Of a DNA stretch of 64,000 bases, positions 51,892 to 60,940 are shown one piece after another. The stretch lies in contig NZ_LMOJ01000001.1 of assembly GCF_001424165.1 (NCBI RefSeq), forward strand, positions 1,174,139 through 1,238,138. Reading direction: 5' to 3'. A program made the translations under genes and the position numbers. The notes beneath the pieces are model-generated. The model was not told the origin of the DNA. It did not search any database and saw only the letters and a program-made list of their open reading frames with translations. The stretch is from Massilia sp. Leaf139 (GTDB lineage Bacteria > Pseudomonadota > Gammaproteobacteria > Burkholderiales > Burkholderiaceae_D). The stretch's first letter is position 1. Every line of letters starts with the position of its first letter.

Positions 51892-52695
51892 ATGTTCCAG
51901 AAACTATTTGCCGGGCTCGCTTTGGGCGCGGCGCTGCTGGCCCCGGCGCTCGTACCGTCCCTGGCGCTCGCCTCGAATTGCCCCAGTCACTACCTCGATG
52001 CACGCGCGCCCGAGATCAAGAATCCGAAGCTGGCAACCGCCACGCGCGAACTTTGCTACGGCGTCTTTGGCGTCGTGCATTCGGGCGTCACGCGCACGCC
52101 CTTGTGGTCGGCCGAAAATCTGCGCGCCGACAACCTGGAGGCGGCCGAGGGCCTCAAGCGCGACAACGCCTTCCATGCCGAATCGCGCCTGCCGCGCGGG
52201 GAGCGCGCCGAACTCGCCGACTATGCGCGCAGCGGCCTCGACCGTGGCCACATGGCGCCCAACGGCAACATGCCCGACCCGCGCAGCCAGCGCGACAGTT
52301 TTACCCTGGCCAACATGGTGCCGCAGGATCACGAGCACAACCGCGCCATCTGGGCGCGGATCGAGGAAGCGGTGCGCAAGATGGCGAAAAAAGAAGGGCA
52401 GCTCTACGTGATCACGGGCCCGGCCTTCCTCGGCGCGAACCTGCGCAAGGTCGGCAACGTGCTGGTGCCGACGCACCTGTATAAAGTCGTCTACAGCCCG
52501 CGCCAGAAGCTGGCCGCCGCCTGGTTCACCGAGAACCGCGCCCAGGCCGAGATCCAGGTGATTCCGGTGGCTGAACTCGAACGCATCGTCGGCATCGAGC
52601 TTCTGCCCTCGCTCTCGCGCCAGCAGAAGGAACGCATGCTGAACCTGCCGAAGATCCGCCAGAAAAAGGCGCGCTTCACGCCGCGCTTCTCCTGA
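51892..52695 (+). CDS. Secreted DNA/RNA non-specific endonuclease (NUC1 type)
   Basis: A 267-residue secreted nuclease. A signal peptide (MFQKLFAGLALGAALLAPALVPSLALAS) ends near residue 28. The NUC1 motif DRGHMAPNGNM is at 117-127, with catalytic H120 and the metal-binding Asn downstream. These ββα-metal enzymes cut DNA and RNA, here outside the cytosol, for nutrition, biofilm turnover or competition. Two Cys pairs (C30 with one later) could form disulfides. The start at 51892 begins the signal peptide. Upstream, the region to 51717 is short, so the promoter is near the wHTH gene start. Confidence 0.88.
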   Translation: MFQKLFAGLALGAALLAPALVPSLALASNCPSHYLDARAPEIKNPKLATATRELCYGVFGVVHSGVTRTPLWSAENLRADNLEAAEGLKRDNAFHAESRLPRGERAELADYARSGLDRGHMAPNGNMPDPRSQRDSFTLANMVPQDHEHNRAIWARIEEAVRKMAKKEGQLYVITGPAFLGANLRKVGNVLVPTHLYKVVYSPRQKLAAAWFTENRAQAEIQVIPVAELERIVGIELLPSLSRQQKERMLNLPKIRQKKARFTPRFS

Positions 52696-52723
52696 CCTTT
52701 CCCCCTGAATCCCGGAGTCCTCC

Positions 52724-52984
52724 ATGACCGCGAAAAAGAAGACCTTTGTGCCGTATGCGAACGAAGCCGACGTGCTCCAGGTCGACAACCTGACCATCGA
52801 AAACCGGCTCGACCGCATCACCCTCTCGGGCGACGTCGACCTCACCGCCGACAAGGCCGGCCTGGCCCATGCGCGGCGCCTGAAGGAAGTGCTGGATGCC
52901 GTTCTGGTGAAACTGGAAGCGCAGGAGCTGCCGGAGCGTCTGCCGCCGCCCGACGTGCAGCGTGTCGCGAATCCCTTTAACTAA
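52724..52984 (+). CDS. Small conserved hypothetical protein
   Basis: An 86-residue acidic protein (MTAKKKTFVPYANEADVLQVDNLTIENRLDRITLSGDVDLTADKAGLAHARRLKEVL). The pattern DRITLSGDVDLTADKxGLxxAxxL looks like a small conserved proteobacterial protein of unknown function. GGAG lies eight bases before the ATG, 28 bases after the nuclease stop, so the two may be co-transcribed. A clean terminator follows. Confidence 0.7.
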   Translation: MTAKKKTFVPYANEADVLQVDNLTIENRLDRITLSGDVDLTADKAGLAHARRLKEVLDAVLVKLEAQELPERLPPPDVQRVANPFN

Positions 52985-52995
52985 GCAGTGATCAC

Positions 52996-53021
52996 AAGGC
53001 CTCGTTCGGGGCCTTTTTCTT
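52996..53021 (+). terminator. Intrinsic terminator after the small protein
   Basis: AAGGCC (52996-53001) pairs with GGCCTT (53010-53015), loop TCGTTCGG, then five T. Confidence 0.8.
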
Positions 53022-53271
53022 TCGCCTTCGGCATCACCTCGATGGCGGCCATGGCGCAATTCATTCAGGGTGCATGAGGCGCGCGCGGCCGCGCGAATCG
53101 CAGAGTCGGCACAAGCCGTCTGTGCGGCGTTTCGCCTTTATCTACGCGGTTTCTTTGTCGTTTATCTTTTTTTTGACCTCAACATTTACAGGAGTCAATG
53201 GTGCGCGGCGCCCCGGCAGTTTGGAGTACGCTGATTCTGTCTCGCGCTAGCAACCACACGGAGTCGAATCA

Positions 53272-53697
53272 ATGGCAGTCAATCCCGAAGATCAAGTCAT
53301 GCAGGATCCATTACGGATTCCCGTCATCGCGGAAGAACTCGCCGTCGGCACACGGATGGTGGACACGGGACGCGGCGTACGCATCCACAAGACCGTGGTC
53401 GAACAGCCGGTCACCATCGACGAGCGCCTCGCGCGCGACGAGGTGGAGATCCGGCACGTCCCCGTGGATCGTATCGTCGCGCTTGAGTCGGCGCCCGCCA
53501 ACCGCTACGAGGGCGACACGCTGATCGTGCCCATCCTCGAAGAAGTGCTGGTCGTCGAGCGCCGCGTGCGCATCAAGGAAGAGCTTCACATCACCCGGAT
53601 CCGTCGCGAGGAACACCATCAGGAGCAGGTCTCCCTGAAGGCCGAGCAGGTCAGTGTCGAACGCTTCGACGAATCCGGCACCCCGCCAATGAAGTAA
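53272..53697 (+). CDS. DUF2382 domain protein
   Basis: A 141-residue protein consisting of one DUF2382 domain (YsnF-like): VIAEELAVGTRMVDTGRGVRIHKTVVEQPVTIDE, then VEIRHVPVDRIVA and LIVPILEEVLVVERRVRIKEELHITRIRREEH. The family is linked to general stress response in many bacteria; the charge pattern is characteristic. The ATG at 53272 follows a promoter region with a T-rich tract. It lies 24 bases before the larger DUF2382 gene. Confidence 0.85.
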   Translation: MAVNPEDQVMQDPLRIPVIAEELAVGTRMVDTGRGVRIHKTVVEQPVTIDERLARDEVEIRHVPVDRIVALESAPANRYEGDTLIVPILEEVLVVERRVRIKEELHITRIRREEHHQEQVSLKAEQVSVERFDESGTPPMK

Positions 53698-53721
53698 TCA
53701 ACAGCATCTGGAGGATTCATC

Positions 53722-55365
53722 ATGCAACATACTTTGATCGCAGTTTTCGATAATCACAATGACGCCATGAGCGCCAAGAACGAACTGCTGTCCTCGGGAT
53801 TCTCGAGCAGCGACGTGCGCCTGTCGCATGGCGACGAAAGCCTGCCTGGCGGCACCATGTCGAGCACCGGCGGCAGCGCTCCGAGCTCCAGCACCAGCCT
53901 CTCGGGCGACAACGAGCCGGGCATCGGCGCCAGCATCAAGAACTTCTTCAGCGATATCTTCGGAGCCGACAACGACGAGCACTCGGCCAAGTATTCGTCC
54001 GCCGTCGAGCGCGGCAACCACGTGCTGACGGTGAACACCGACAGCGAGCCGGAAGTCGAGCGCGCGGCCGACATCGTCGAACGCTACGGCCCGATCGACA
54101 TCGACGAGCAGTCGGAAAAATGGGCCTCCGGCGCTGCATCCGGCGCCATGATGGGCAGCGCCGGCAGCATGAGCGGCGGCCAGTCGATGTCGCTCCAGTC
54201 CGGCACCGACCGCCTGCCGCTGAACCAGCAGTCGCTCAACGACCCGAACCCGATGGGTACCACTTACCAGGAGCCGCTCGGTTCGCGCGACGAACTGTCG
54301 GTGGGCAGCTACGGCGCCGGTACCGGCAGCAGCCTGCAGCAGAACCAGCCCGGCTCGCTGACCGGCTCCTCGCTCGAAGGCTCGGCCGCATCGACCTCGA
54401 ACCTGCAGGGCTCCTCGATGTCGGGTTCCTCGCTCACCGGCTCAATGCAGCGCGACACCGCCATGGCGCGCGACACCACCAGCGCCGCGATTCCCGTGGT
54501 GCAGGAGCAGCTGAAAGTCGGCAAGCGTGAAGTCCAGCGCGGCGGCGTGCGCGTGTACTCGCGCATCGTCGAAACCCCGGTCAACGAAAGCATCGGCCTG
54601 CGCGAAGAGCACGTGAACGTCGAGCGCCGTCCGGTCAACGAGCCGATCAGCGGCATGGACGCCACCGCCTTCAAGGAACAGTCGATCGAGATGCGCGAAA
54701 CGGCCGAGGAAGCCGTGGTCGAGAAATCGGCGCGCGTGGTCGAGGAAGTCATGATCAACAAGGAAGTCACACAGCGCGAGCAGCAGATCAACGACACCGT
54801 GCGCCACACGGAAGTCGAAGTCGAGCAGCTCGGCGCCGGCTCGGCGCGCTCCGGCCTGATGAGCGACGACGACTACTACCGCAACCACTTCACCAGCACC
54901 TACGGCAGCAGCGGCGGCTCTTACGACGACTATGCACCGGCCTACAGCTACGGCTCGGAAATGGCGCGCAACCAGAAGTACAGCGGCCGCCAGTGGAACG
55001 ACGTCGAAAACGACCTGAGCAGCGACTGGTCCACCCGCGCCGGCAACAAGGCCGGTTCGACCTGGGAAAAGATGAAGGATGCCGTCAAGTCGGGCTGGGA
55101 TCGCATGACCACGGACGACGACGACAGCTACTACCGCAACCACTACAACGCGACCTACAGCAGCGCCGGCACCTCGAGCTACGACAGCTACAAGCCGGCC
55201 TACAGCTACGGCTCGCAAATGCGCCAGAGCGACCTGTACCGCAACCGTCCATGGGACGAAGTGGAACCGGATCTGCGCTCGAACTGGGAACGCCAGAACA
55301 CCGGCTCGACCTGGGAAAACATGAAGGACGCCGTGCGTCACGGCTGGAACAAGATGACGAAGTAA
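53722..55365 (+). CDS. Large DUF2382 stress protein with C-terminal repeats
   Basis: A 547-residue protein. Residues 1-125 resemble the general stress protein 17M module (HTLIAVFDNHNDAMSAKNELLSSGF). Residues 130-250 are Gly/Ser-rich and low-complexity. Residues about 255-372 are a DUF2382 domain (VVQEQLKVGKREVQRGGVRVYSRIVETPVNESIGL). Residues 383-464 and 467-547 are two repeats of about 80 residues, with shared DDxYYRNHxxxTY, PAYSYGSxM, WNDVENDL/WDEVEPDL and GSTWExMKDAVxxGWxxMT. The repeats resemble the YsnF-linked stress proteins. The gene ends in a strong terminator. Confidence 0.87.
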   Translation: MQHTLIAVFDNHNDAMSAKNELLSSGFSSSDVRLSHGDESLPGGTMSSTGGSAPSSSTSLSGDNEPGIGASIKNFFSDIFGADNDEHSAKYSSAVERGNHVLTVNTDSEPEVERAADIVERYGPIDIDEQSEKWASGAASGAMMGSAGSMSGGQSMSLQSGTDRLPLNQQSLNDPNPMGTTYQEPLGSRDELSVGSYGAGTGSSLQQNQPGSLTGSSLEGSAASTSNLQGSSMSGSSLTGSMQRDTAMARDTTSAAIPVVQEQLKVGKREVQRGGVRVYSRIVETPVNESIGLREEHVNVERRPVNEPISGMDATAFKEQSIEMRETAEEAVVEKSARVVEEVMINKEVTQREQQINDTVRHTEVEVEQLGAGSARSGLMSDDDYYRNHFTSTYGSSGGSYDDYAPAYSYGSEMARNQKYSGRQWNDVENDLSSDWSTRAGNKAGSTWEKMKDAVKSGWDRMTTDDDDSYYRNHYNATYSSAGTSSYDSYKPAYSYGSQMRQSDLYRNRPWDEVEPDLRSNWERQNTGSTWENMKDAVRHGWNKMTK

Positions 55366-55400
55366 GGTAGGAGATCGCGGGCTAGTGCCGCCTGAACCAG

Positions 55401-55428
55401 AAAGGGCGCCTTGCGGCGCCCTTTTTTT
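55401..55428 (+). terminator. Intrinsic terminator of the DUF2382 operon
   Basis: AAAGGGCGCC (55401-55410) pairs with GGCGCCCTTT (55415-55424), loop TTGC, followed by T to 55428. Confidence 0.9.
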
Positions 55429-55438
55429 CTAGCGAAAT

Positions 55439-55550
55439 GTAGGGTGCGCTCTCCGAGCCCACGCGGTTCAGCGTGCGCGTACCGATTCGCCACAAATAGC
55501 GGAGCGGCACCTGGAAGCTTAACCCCCGTGGACTCGGGAGTCCACCCTAC
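55439..55550. repeat. Composite repeat with GTAGGGTG ends
   Basis: Outer ends GTAGGGTG (55439-55446) and CACCCTAC (55543-55550) are inverted; inside, GTGGACT (55528-55534) pairs with AGTCCAC (55539-55545), and GAGCCCACGC (about 55455-55464) recalls the GTGGGC family at 32541 and 36581. It lies between the DUF2382 terminator and the M16 gene. Confidence 0.6.
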
Positions 55551-55593
55551 GTACTGCAGGAACGCATCCTGCACGACCGGGATTCAGTCCCGC

Positions 55594-58494
55594 TTACTGG
55601 GCAAACGCCTGCACCGCCGGCGTAATCCGCACATTCTCCGCCTTGATCCCGAGTTTCATTGCCCCGATCCGCTTGTCCTCGTCGAGCACCGCCTGCGGCT
55701 TGGCCGCGTCATAGGTGATCGGCGAGAAGGTATCCGACACGAGCGCATTCTTCAGCCCCGCCGCGTCCTTGGTGATGAACACCACCGACAGGTTGCGCGC
55801 CGACAGGTGCTTCCGGATCGCGGCATTCACGTCGGCGACCGTGAGTTTAGCCAGGCCGTCGCGCATCAGCTGGGTGAACTCCGCCGTGCCGTGCCACTGC
55901 GAGTCGAGCGCGTAGCCGAGGCGCTGATCCTGGGTCGCAGTCATCACGAAGACGTTCTTCATCAGGTAGTCGCGCGTGGTCTCGAAGTCTTCCTTCGACA
56001 AGCCGCCCTCGACCATCTTGCCGACTTCATTCAGCGCCAGGCGCAGCGCGAAATGGGCGTTCTGCGGCGCGACCGGGCGGATCCAGACTTCGAACAGCTG
56101 CGCCTTGCGGCCCAGGTTCGGATTCGGGAAGAACTGGAACATCCCGCGCGGGAAGGCTTCGATATAGGCGTAGTCGCCGTAGTTCATGCCGCGCAGCTCG
56201 CGGATCTGCTGGTACAGGTGCGAACTCGAGGCGCGGTGCTCGCCGAGCCAGGTCTTGGCCAGCCACAGGGCCGGGAAGTCCGGATGCGATCGCGTCACCT
56301 CCAGGGACAGGCCGAAGGAAATCGCCGTGGCGCGCGTATTCTTCTCGATGATCTCCACTTCCAGGCCGTTCGGCTTGCGGCCCTGCGGCACGGTGGTGGC
56401 GGGCAGGCCAGCGCCAGACGGCAGGCGTGCCAGCGCGTCCTTCAGCGAGGCCGTCATCGCTTCGCCGACGTCGCCCGAGATGCCGACCCGCACGGCGCCT
56501 TGCGTATAGGCCTGGCGATAGAAGGCCTTGACGTCGTCGAGCGTGATCGATTCGATGCCCTTGACGGTGCCGAGCACCGGATGCGCGTAGGCCGTGCCGG
56601 CGAAGACGTTCGCCTGCAGGCGCTCCTTGCCGAACTCTTCCTCGTTGTTGTCTTTCAGGTCGAGCAGCAGGGCGTTCTTCTGCGCGTCTTTCAGGCGGCG
56701 GAAGTCCTCCTCGCGGAAGCCCGGCTCGAGCAGCATCGGCAGCGCGATGCCGAGGTACTCGTCCCAGTTGTCCTTGTGGATCGACCCGCTGAAGACCGTC
56801 ATCTCCTTGTCGACCTGTTCGCTGAAGCTGCCGGCCAGCGGGAACAGGGCCTTGGTGACTTCGTCGATCTTGCGCGTGGCCGAACCGGCCGAGGCCACCA
56901 TCGAAGCCGTCAGCGCCGCCAGGCCTTCCTTGCCTTTCGGGTCGTGTGCGGAACCTGCCGCGAACAATAGCTTGAAGCGGATCTGCGGCAGGGCCGACTT
57001 CTGCACCAGCACGTCGAACCTGGCCTCGCCCGCCTTGTTTGCTCCCCCTTGCGCCAGCGCCGCCAGTTTAGGCAGCGCCTCGACACCGGCCGGCAGCGCC
57101 TCGTGCGCGAGGGTGGTGACGACCATGCTGTCGTCGACCAGGTATTTGCGCGCGGCGGCCTGCAGGTCGGCCGGCGTCAGGCTGTCGACCAGGCGGTAGT
57201 AGCGGTTCAGGGTGCCGTAGGAACGATTGAAGTGAACATATGAGGCGAGCGTGGCCGCGATCTGCTCGGTGTTGTCGAGGGTACGCACCAGGCCGTACTT
57301 CTGGGCCGATTTCGCGTCATCGAGTTCCTTGCCGGTCACTTGCGTGTCGCGCAGGCGCGCCACCGTCCGCAGGATGGCGTCGCGCACATACAAGGCGTCG
57401 GCCGGCTTCTTCACGCGCGCACCGATGGTGGCAAGCGTGGGGTCGACCCGGTTCGGCGTGAAGTCGAACAGCTGGTCGACCTTCTGCTCGTCCTGCACCA
57501 GGCGTTTGTACAGGGGCGAGGTGCGGCCGAAGGAAAGCGAGAGCAGCATCGACAGCGCGGCGCCGTCCTTCTGGGTGTCGGAAAACGCCGGGGCGCGGAA
57601 GGCGACCGTCACCAGCGGAAGGGTCGGCGTCGGCCACGGCACGTGGCGGTACTGGGCGCCGCGCGGGGCCGGTTCGGCCGGCACCGGCGCGTTATAGCTC
57701 CCCTTTTTCCAGCCGCCCCAGTATTTCTCGACCATGGCGACGGCCTTGGTTGGGTCGACGTCGCCGGCGACGATGATGGTGGTCTTCTCGGGGCGGTACC
57801 AGCGGTCGAAGAAGACCTTCGAATATTCGTACTGGTTGGGCATGTCCTCGATGTCCTTCAGGAAGCCCATCGTCGTGTGCTTATAGGTGTGGGTGCTGAA
57901 GGCGGCGTCGCGCTGCACCTCGAACAGCTTCTGCATCGGGTTCGCGCTGTTCTTGTTGTATTCGCCGAGCACGGCGCGCGATTCGGTCTTGAAGGCTTCG
58001 ATCGGATAATCGAGATGCTGGAAGCGGTCGGCCTCGACCTTCAGCACCGTTTCCAGGTCTTCCTTGGCGAAGGTGGTGTAGTAGTTGGTGAGGTCGTCGC
58101 TGGTATAGGCGTTCTGGCGTGCACCGGCACGGGTGATGACTTCCTGGTACTTTTCGGGAGGATAGGCTTTCGTCCCGCGGAACATCATGTGCTCGAAGAA
58201 GTGGGCGAAGCCGGACTTCCCCGGTTCGACTTCGTTGCGCGAGCCGGTCTGCACGGGAATCGTGACCGAGACCAGGTTCGGCAGGCCGGTCGGGACGACG
58301 ATGATCTTCAGGCCATTGGCCAGCGTTTTCTCGGTCGCTTTGAACGGCAGGACGTCAGAAGCGCCTGCGGCTTTGGCGGAAGCGCCCGCGGCTTTGGCGG
58401 CCTTGGCAGGCGCGGCTGGGGCTGCTGATGCGGCGCCGGCTGCCAGCAGCATCGGCGCGGACAACGCCAGCGCCGTCGAAATGAGTTTGGACAC
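55594..58494 (-). CDS. M16 family zinc metalloprotease
   Basis: A 966-residue exported M16 (pitrilysin/insulinase) protease. The signal peptide is Ala-rich (to about residue 25), followed by a low-complexity AKAAGAS repeat. The inverted zinc motif H98-F-F-E101-H102 is in GFAHFFEHMMFRG; downstream ESRAVLGEYNKN supplies the third ligand. A second, inactive M16 domain lies in the C-terminal half. Such periplasmic M16 enzymes degrade small peptides. GTG start with AAGGAG. No gene is coupled to it. Confidence 0.9.
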   Translation of the reverse strand: MSKLISTALALSAPMLLAAGAASAAPAAPAKAAKAAGASAKAAGASDVLPFKATEKTLANGLKIIVVPTGLPNLVSVTIPVQTGSRNEVEPGKSGFAHFFEHMMFRGTKAYPPEKYQEVITRAGARQNAYTSDDLTNYYTTFAKEDLETVLKVEADRFQHLDYPIEAFKTESRAVLGEYNKNSANPMQKLFEVQRDAAFSTHTYKHTTMGFLKDIEDMPNQYEYSKVFFDRWYRPEKTTIIVAGDVDPTKAVAMVEKYWGGWKKGSYNAPVPAEPAPRGAQYRHVPWPTPTLPLVTVAFRAPAFSDTQKDGAALSMLLSLSFGRTSPLYKRLVQDEQKVDQLFDFTPNRVDPTLATIGARVKKPADALYVRDAILRTVARLRDTQVTGKELDDAKSAQKYGLVRTLDNTEQIAATLASYVHFNRSYGTLNRYYRLVDSLTPADLQAAARKYLVDDSMVVTTLAHEALPAGVEALPKLAALAQGGANKAGEARFDVLVQKSALPQIRFKLLFAAGSAHDPKGKEGLAALTASMVASAGSATRKIDEVTKALFPLAGSFSEQVDKEMTVFSGSIHKDNWDEYLGIALPMLLEPGFREEDFRRLKDAQKNALLLDLKDNNEEEFGKERLQANVFAGTAYAHPVLGTVKGIESITLDDVKAFYRQAYTQGAVRVGISGDVGEAMTASLKDALARLPSGAGLPATTVPQGRKPNGLEVEIIEKNTRATAISFGLSLEVTRSHPDFPALWLAKTWLGEHRASSSHLYQQIRELRGMNYGDYAYIEAFPRGMFQFFPNPNLGRKAQLFEVWIRPVAPQNAHFALRLALNEVGKMVEGGLSKEDFETTRDYLMKNVFVMTATQDQRLGYALDSQWHGTAEFTQLMRDGLAKLTVADVNAAIRKHLSARNLSVVFITKDAAGLKNALVSDTFSPITYDAAKPQAVLDEDKRIGAMKLGIKAENVRITPAVQAFAQ

Positions 58495-58586
58495 ACTGTC
58501 TCCTTGGGAAAAAATCTAGCCCGAAGCATAAGATATTCCCCAAGGATTGAATAGCAAGATCAGGTATGCATACCAGGCATGCGGCT

Positions 58587-59687
58587 TCAGCTGCCCTCGG
58601 CCAGCGGCAAGCTGATCCGGTTGCGGCCGAGGTGCTTGGCGCGGTAGAGGGCGGCGTCGGCGATCGCCACCAGTTCGCTGGCCTGGTTTTCCGGCCCGAC
58701 CAGGGCGGTGGCGGCGCCGATCGACACCGTCACCTGGCGCAGCGGCGCCAGGCCGTTAGGTAGGCGCAGTTGCTCCACGCGGCGGCGGATGCGCTCGGCG
58801 ACGATGGCAGCGCCCTTGAGCGACTGGTTCGGCAGGATGACGGCGAACTCCTCGCCGCCGTAGCGCGCCACCAGGTCGTTGGCGCGCATCTCGCTGGCGA
58901 CCGCCGTGGCGATGCGTTTCAGGCATTCATCGCCGCCGAGGTGGCCGTTGGCATCGTTATAGGCTTTGAAGTTGTCGACGTCGACCATCAGGAGGGAGAG
59001 CGGCTGGCGCAGGCGCAGGGCGCGCTCCCATTCGGCGGTCAGGGTGTCGTCGAAGCAGCGCCGGTTGGCCAGGCCCGTCAGGCCGTCGCGGGTGGCCAGC
59101 TTCTCCAGCGCGAGCTGCGCCATCTTTTCCTCGGTCAGGTCGCGCAGGGTCTCGACCACCGCCTTCAGGCGGCCGTCCTCGTCGAAGATCGGGCTGGCGT
59201 CGGCCGCCAGGTAACGGCGCTTGCCGGCGCGCGGCATGTCGCACCAGGTTTCGACCGACAAGGGCGACGCCGCGGTACTTCCGGTCGCTGCAGGCTTGCC
59301 GTGGCGCGGATAGATATGGCGAATCTCTTCGAGCCGGTTCTGGATCACCAGGTCGGCCAGGGTCGGGCGCGGCTCGTCGTAAAAGCTGCGCCAGTGGTTG
59401 TCGGTGCCGACGATCTCGCTGGCGGGCACGCCCGTCAGGCGCTCGCAGGCGCGGTTCCAGATCAGCACTTGGGCCTTGCTGTCGAGTACGAAGGCCGGGA
59501 TCGCCAGCATTTCCATCAATTGGTAGGCGAAGGCGAGGTCGGCGGCAGGGGCGATGCTGTCGGGGCGCCGGCCCTGGGGCGGGCTGGCGGCGGGCAGGCC
59601 GGCAGGGATGGCGACGGGGGAGAGCGTCGCCCCCGCGATGTTGTCATTCGCCGGGGTCGGCACGCGTTGCATCGCTGTACTGGTCAT
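58587..59687 (-). CDS. PAS-GGDEF diguanylate cyclase
   Basis: A 366-residue soluble protein. A PAS domain (about 60-190: FVLDSKAQVLIWNRACERLTG) is followed by GGDEF (about 195-360) with the active motif YGGEEFAV at about 275, plus the expected DGLTGLANRR and DNFKAYND. It should make cyclic di-GMP. AAAGG lies upstream of the ATG. A degenerate histidine kinase gene is just upstream, on the same strand but with its own start region. Confidence 0.9.
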   Translation of the reverse strand: MTSTAMQRVPTPANDNIAGATLSPVAIPAGLPAASPPQGRRPDSIAPAADLAFAYQLMEMLAIPAFVLDSKAQVLIWNRACERLTGVPASEIVGTDNHWRSFYDEPRPTLADLVIQNRLEEIRHIYPRHGKPAATGSTAASPLSVETWCDMPRAGKRRYLAADASPIFDEDGRLKAVVETLRDLTEEKMAQLALEKLATRDGLTGLANRRCFDDTLTAEWERALRLRQPLSLLMVDVDNFKAYNDANGHLGGDECLKRIATAVASEMRANDLVARYGGEEFAVILPNQSLKGAAIVAERIRRRVEQLRLPNGLAPLRQVTVSIGAATALVGPENQASELVAIADAALYRAKHLGRNRISLPLAEGS

Positions 59688-59802
59688 CAGTCGGCCTTTT
59701 CAACATTCCGTTGAGCAATCTATTGATTGCTGACAAGAACCGATTCTGCAACCGCAGGGATTCCCAGCTGTTGATATGGAGCAATAGGCTCCGGCTTGAC
59801 TT

Positions 59803-60741
59803 TCAGGCCGCTGCGAGGCCGCGCACCCGCGGCAGGGTGAGGCTGAGGGCGCTGCCGCCGTCGCTTTTCGCCGTGATGCGCAGGGCGCCGCCGCAGGCTT
59901 CGACGCGTTCGCGCATGGCGGCCAGGCCGCAGCCGCAAGCGCCGCCCGGGCGCCGGCTGCCCCTACCGTTGTCGTCCACGCGCAACGTCAGGGCGCTGCC
60001 GCTGCGCTGCAGGCCGACCCGCACTTCCGTTGCGTTGGCCTGATAGGCCAGTCCGGCCAGCGCTTCCTGCAGGACACGGTAGAGCAGGGCGTCGCTCTCG
60101 CAGTCGGCCCGTTCCGGCTCGTCCGCGGGGCCGGCCGGCAATTCGAGCTGATGGGCGATGCCGTTAATGCGGGTGAACTCGTCGAGCTGGCGCGCCACCG
60201 CGCTGGCCAGGCCTTCGCCGAGCGCCAGCGGGCGCAGCTCGGCGACCACAGCGCGCAGGGCGCCCAGGGCCAGGTCGAGGGTGCCGATCATGCCGCCGGT
60301 CTTCGCATGCACGGTCGGCTGGACGCCGTTCGAAGCGGCCTGCATCAGGCAGAGTTCGACGCGCAGCGTGAGCAGCGCCTGGCCGAGGCGGTCGTCGATG
60401 TCGCGCGCCATGCGGCTGCGCTCGGCGTCGCGCACGCTTTCCTGCTGGTGCACGACTTTCGAGAGCACGGTCTGGGTATCGGCCAGGATCTCTTCGACGC
60501 CGCGCCGGGCCTGCTGCTCGCGCGCCAGCCGCAGGGCGAGCTCGCGGCCACGGTCGTCGGCGTCGATCGAGCGCTTGAGCAACATGCAGATCGCACCGCC
60601 CGCACCCAGCAGCCAGAGGATGGTCGGCAGCGTCGACAAGCCCGGCTGCAAGGGAGGCGAGGGGGGCAGGGCCGCACCGGCGGCGCAGGCGGCGCAGCCG
60701 AGCAGCAGGACGATGGCGGGCAGGTGGCCGGCTGTTTTCAT
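59803..60741 (-). CDS. NarX-like histidine kinase with degenerate catalytic residues
   Basis: A 312-residue protein with two N-terminal helices (about 8-28, 38-56) and a HisKA_3-type core. The phospho-acceptor His of the canonical ReLHD motif is replaced: MARDIDDRLGQ has Asp at 116 where His is expected. In the ATPase domain the N-box reads RVLQEALAGLAYQA, with Gly230 replacing Asn; the G-box DDNGRGS and GCGLAAMRERV are retained. It may bind ATP but is unlikely to autophosphorylate normally. GGAAGG precedes the start. No response regulator is adjacent. Confidence 0.85.
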   Translation of the reverse strand: MKTAGHLPAIVLLLGCAACAAGAALPPSPPLQPGLSTLPTILWLLGAGGAICMLLKRSIDADDRGRELALRLAREQQARRGVEEILADTQTVLSKVVHQQESVRDAERSRMARDIDDRLGQALLTLRVELCLMQAASNGVQPTVHAKTGGMIGTLDLALGALRAVVAELRPLALGEGLASAVARQLDEFTRINGIAHQLELPAGPADEPERADCESDALLYRVLQEALAGLAYQANATEVRVGLQRSGSALTLRVDDNGRGSRRPGGACGCGLAAMRERVEACGGALRITAKSDGGSALSLTLPRVRGLAAA

Positions 60742-60911
60742 GACGTTCCTTCCGACGGGTTATAAGAAATTTCCTGCGATTAAGTTACTGCGACGTTACT
60801 GCGGGTGGACACGAATTGTGTTGTTGGTAGTCAATACCTGTGCCGTATAGCAAGTACAACAGGCGTCGGTCGAAGCGCCGGCGGGGACTCGGCAAGCCCC
60901 GCAGGCCGGGG

Positions 60912-60917
60912 TATAAT
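60912..60917 (+). promoter_or_regulatory. -10 box of the queE promoter
   Basis: A perfect TATAAT at 60912-60917, 24 bases before the GTG of queE. No convincing -35 lies 16-18 bases upstream, so it may depend on an activator. I saw no preQ1 riboswitch. Confidence 0.5.
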
Positions 60918-60940
60918 GGAAGGTTGACGAGAGGTTTATT

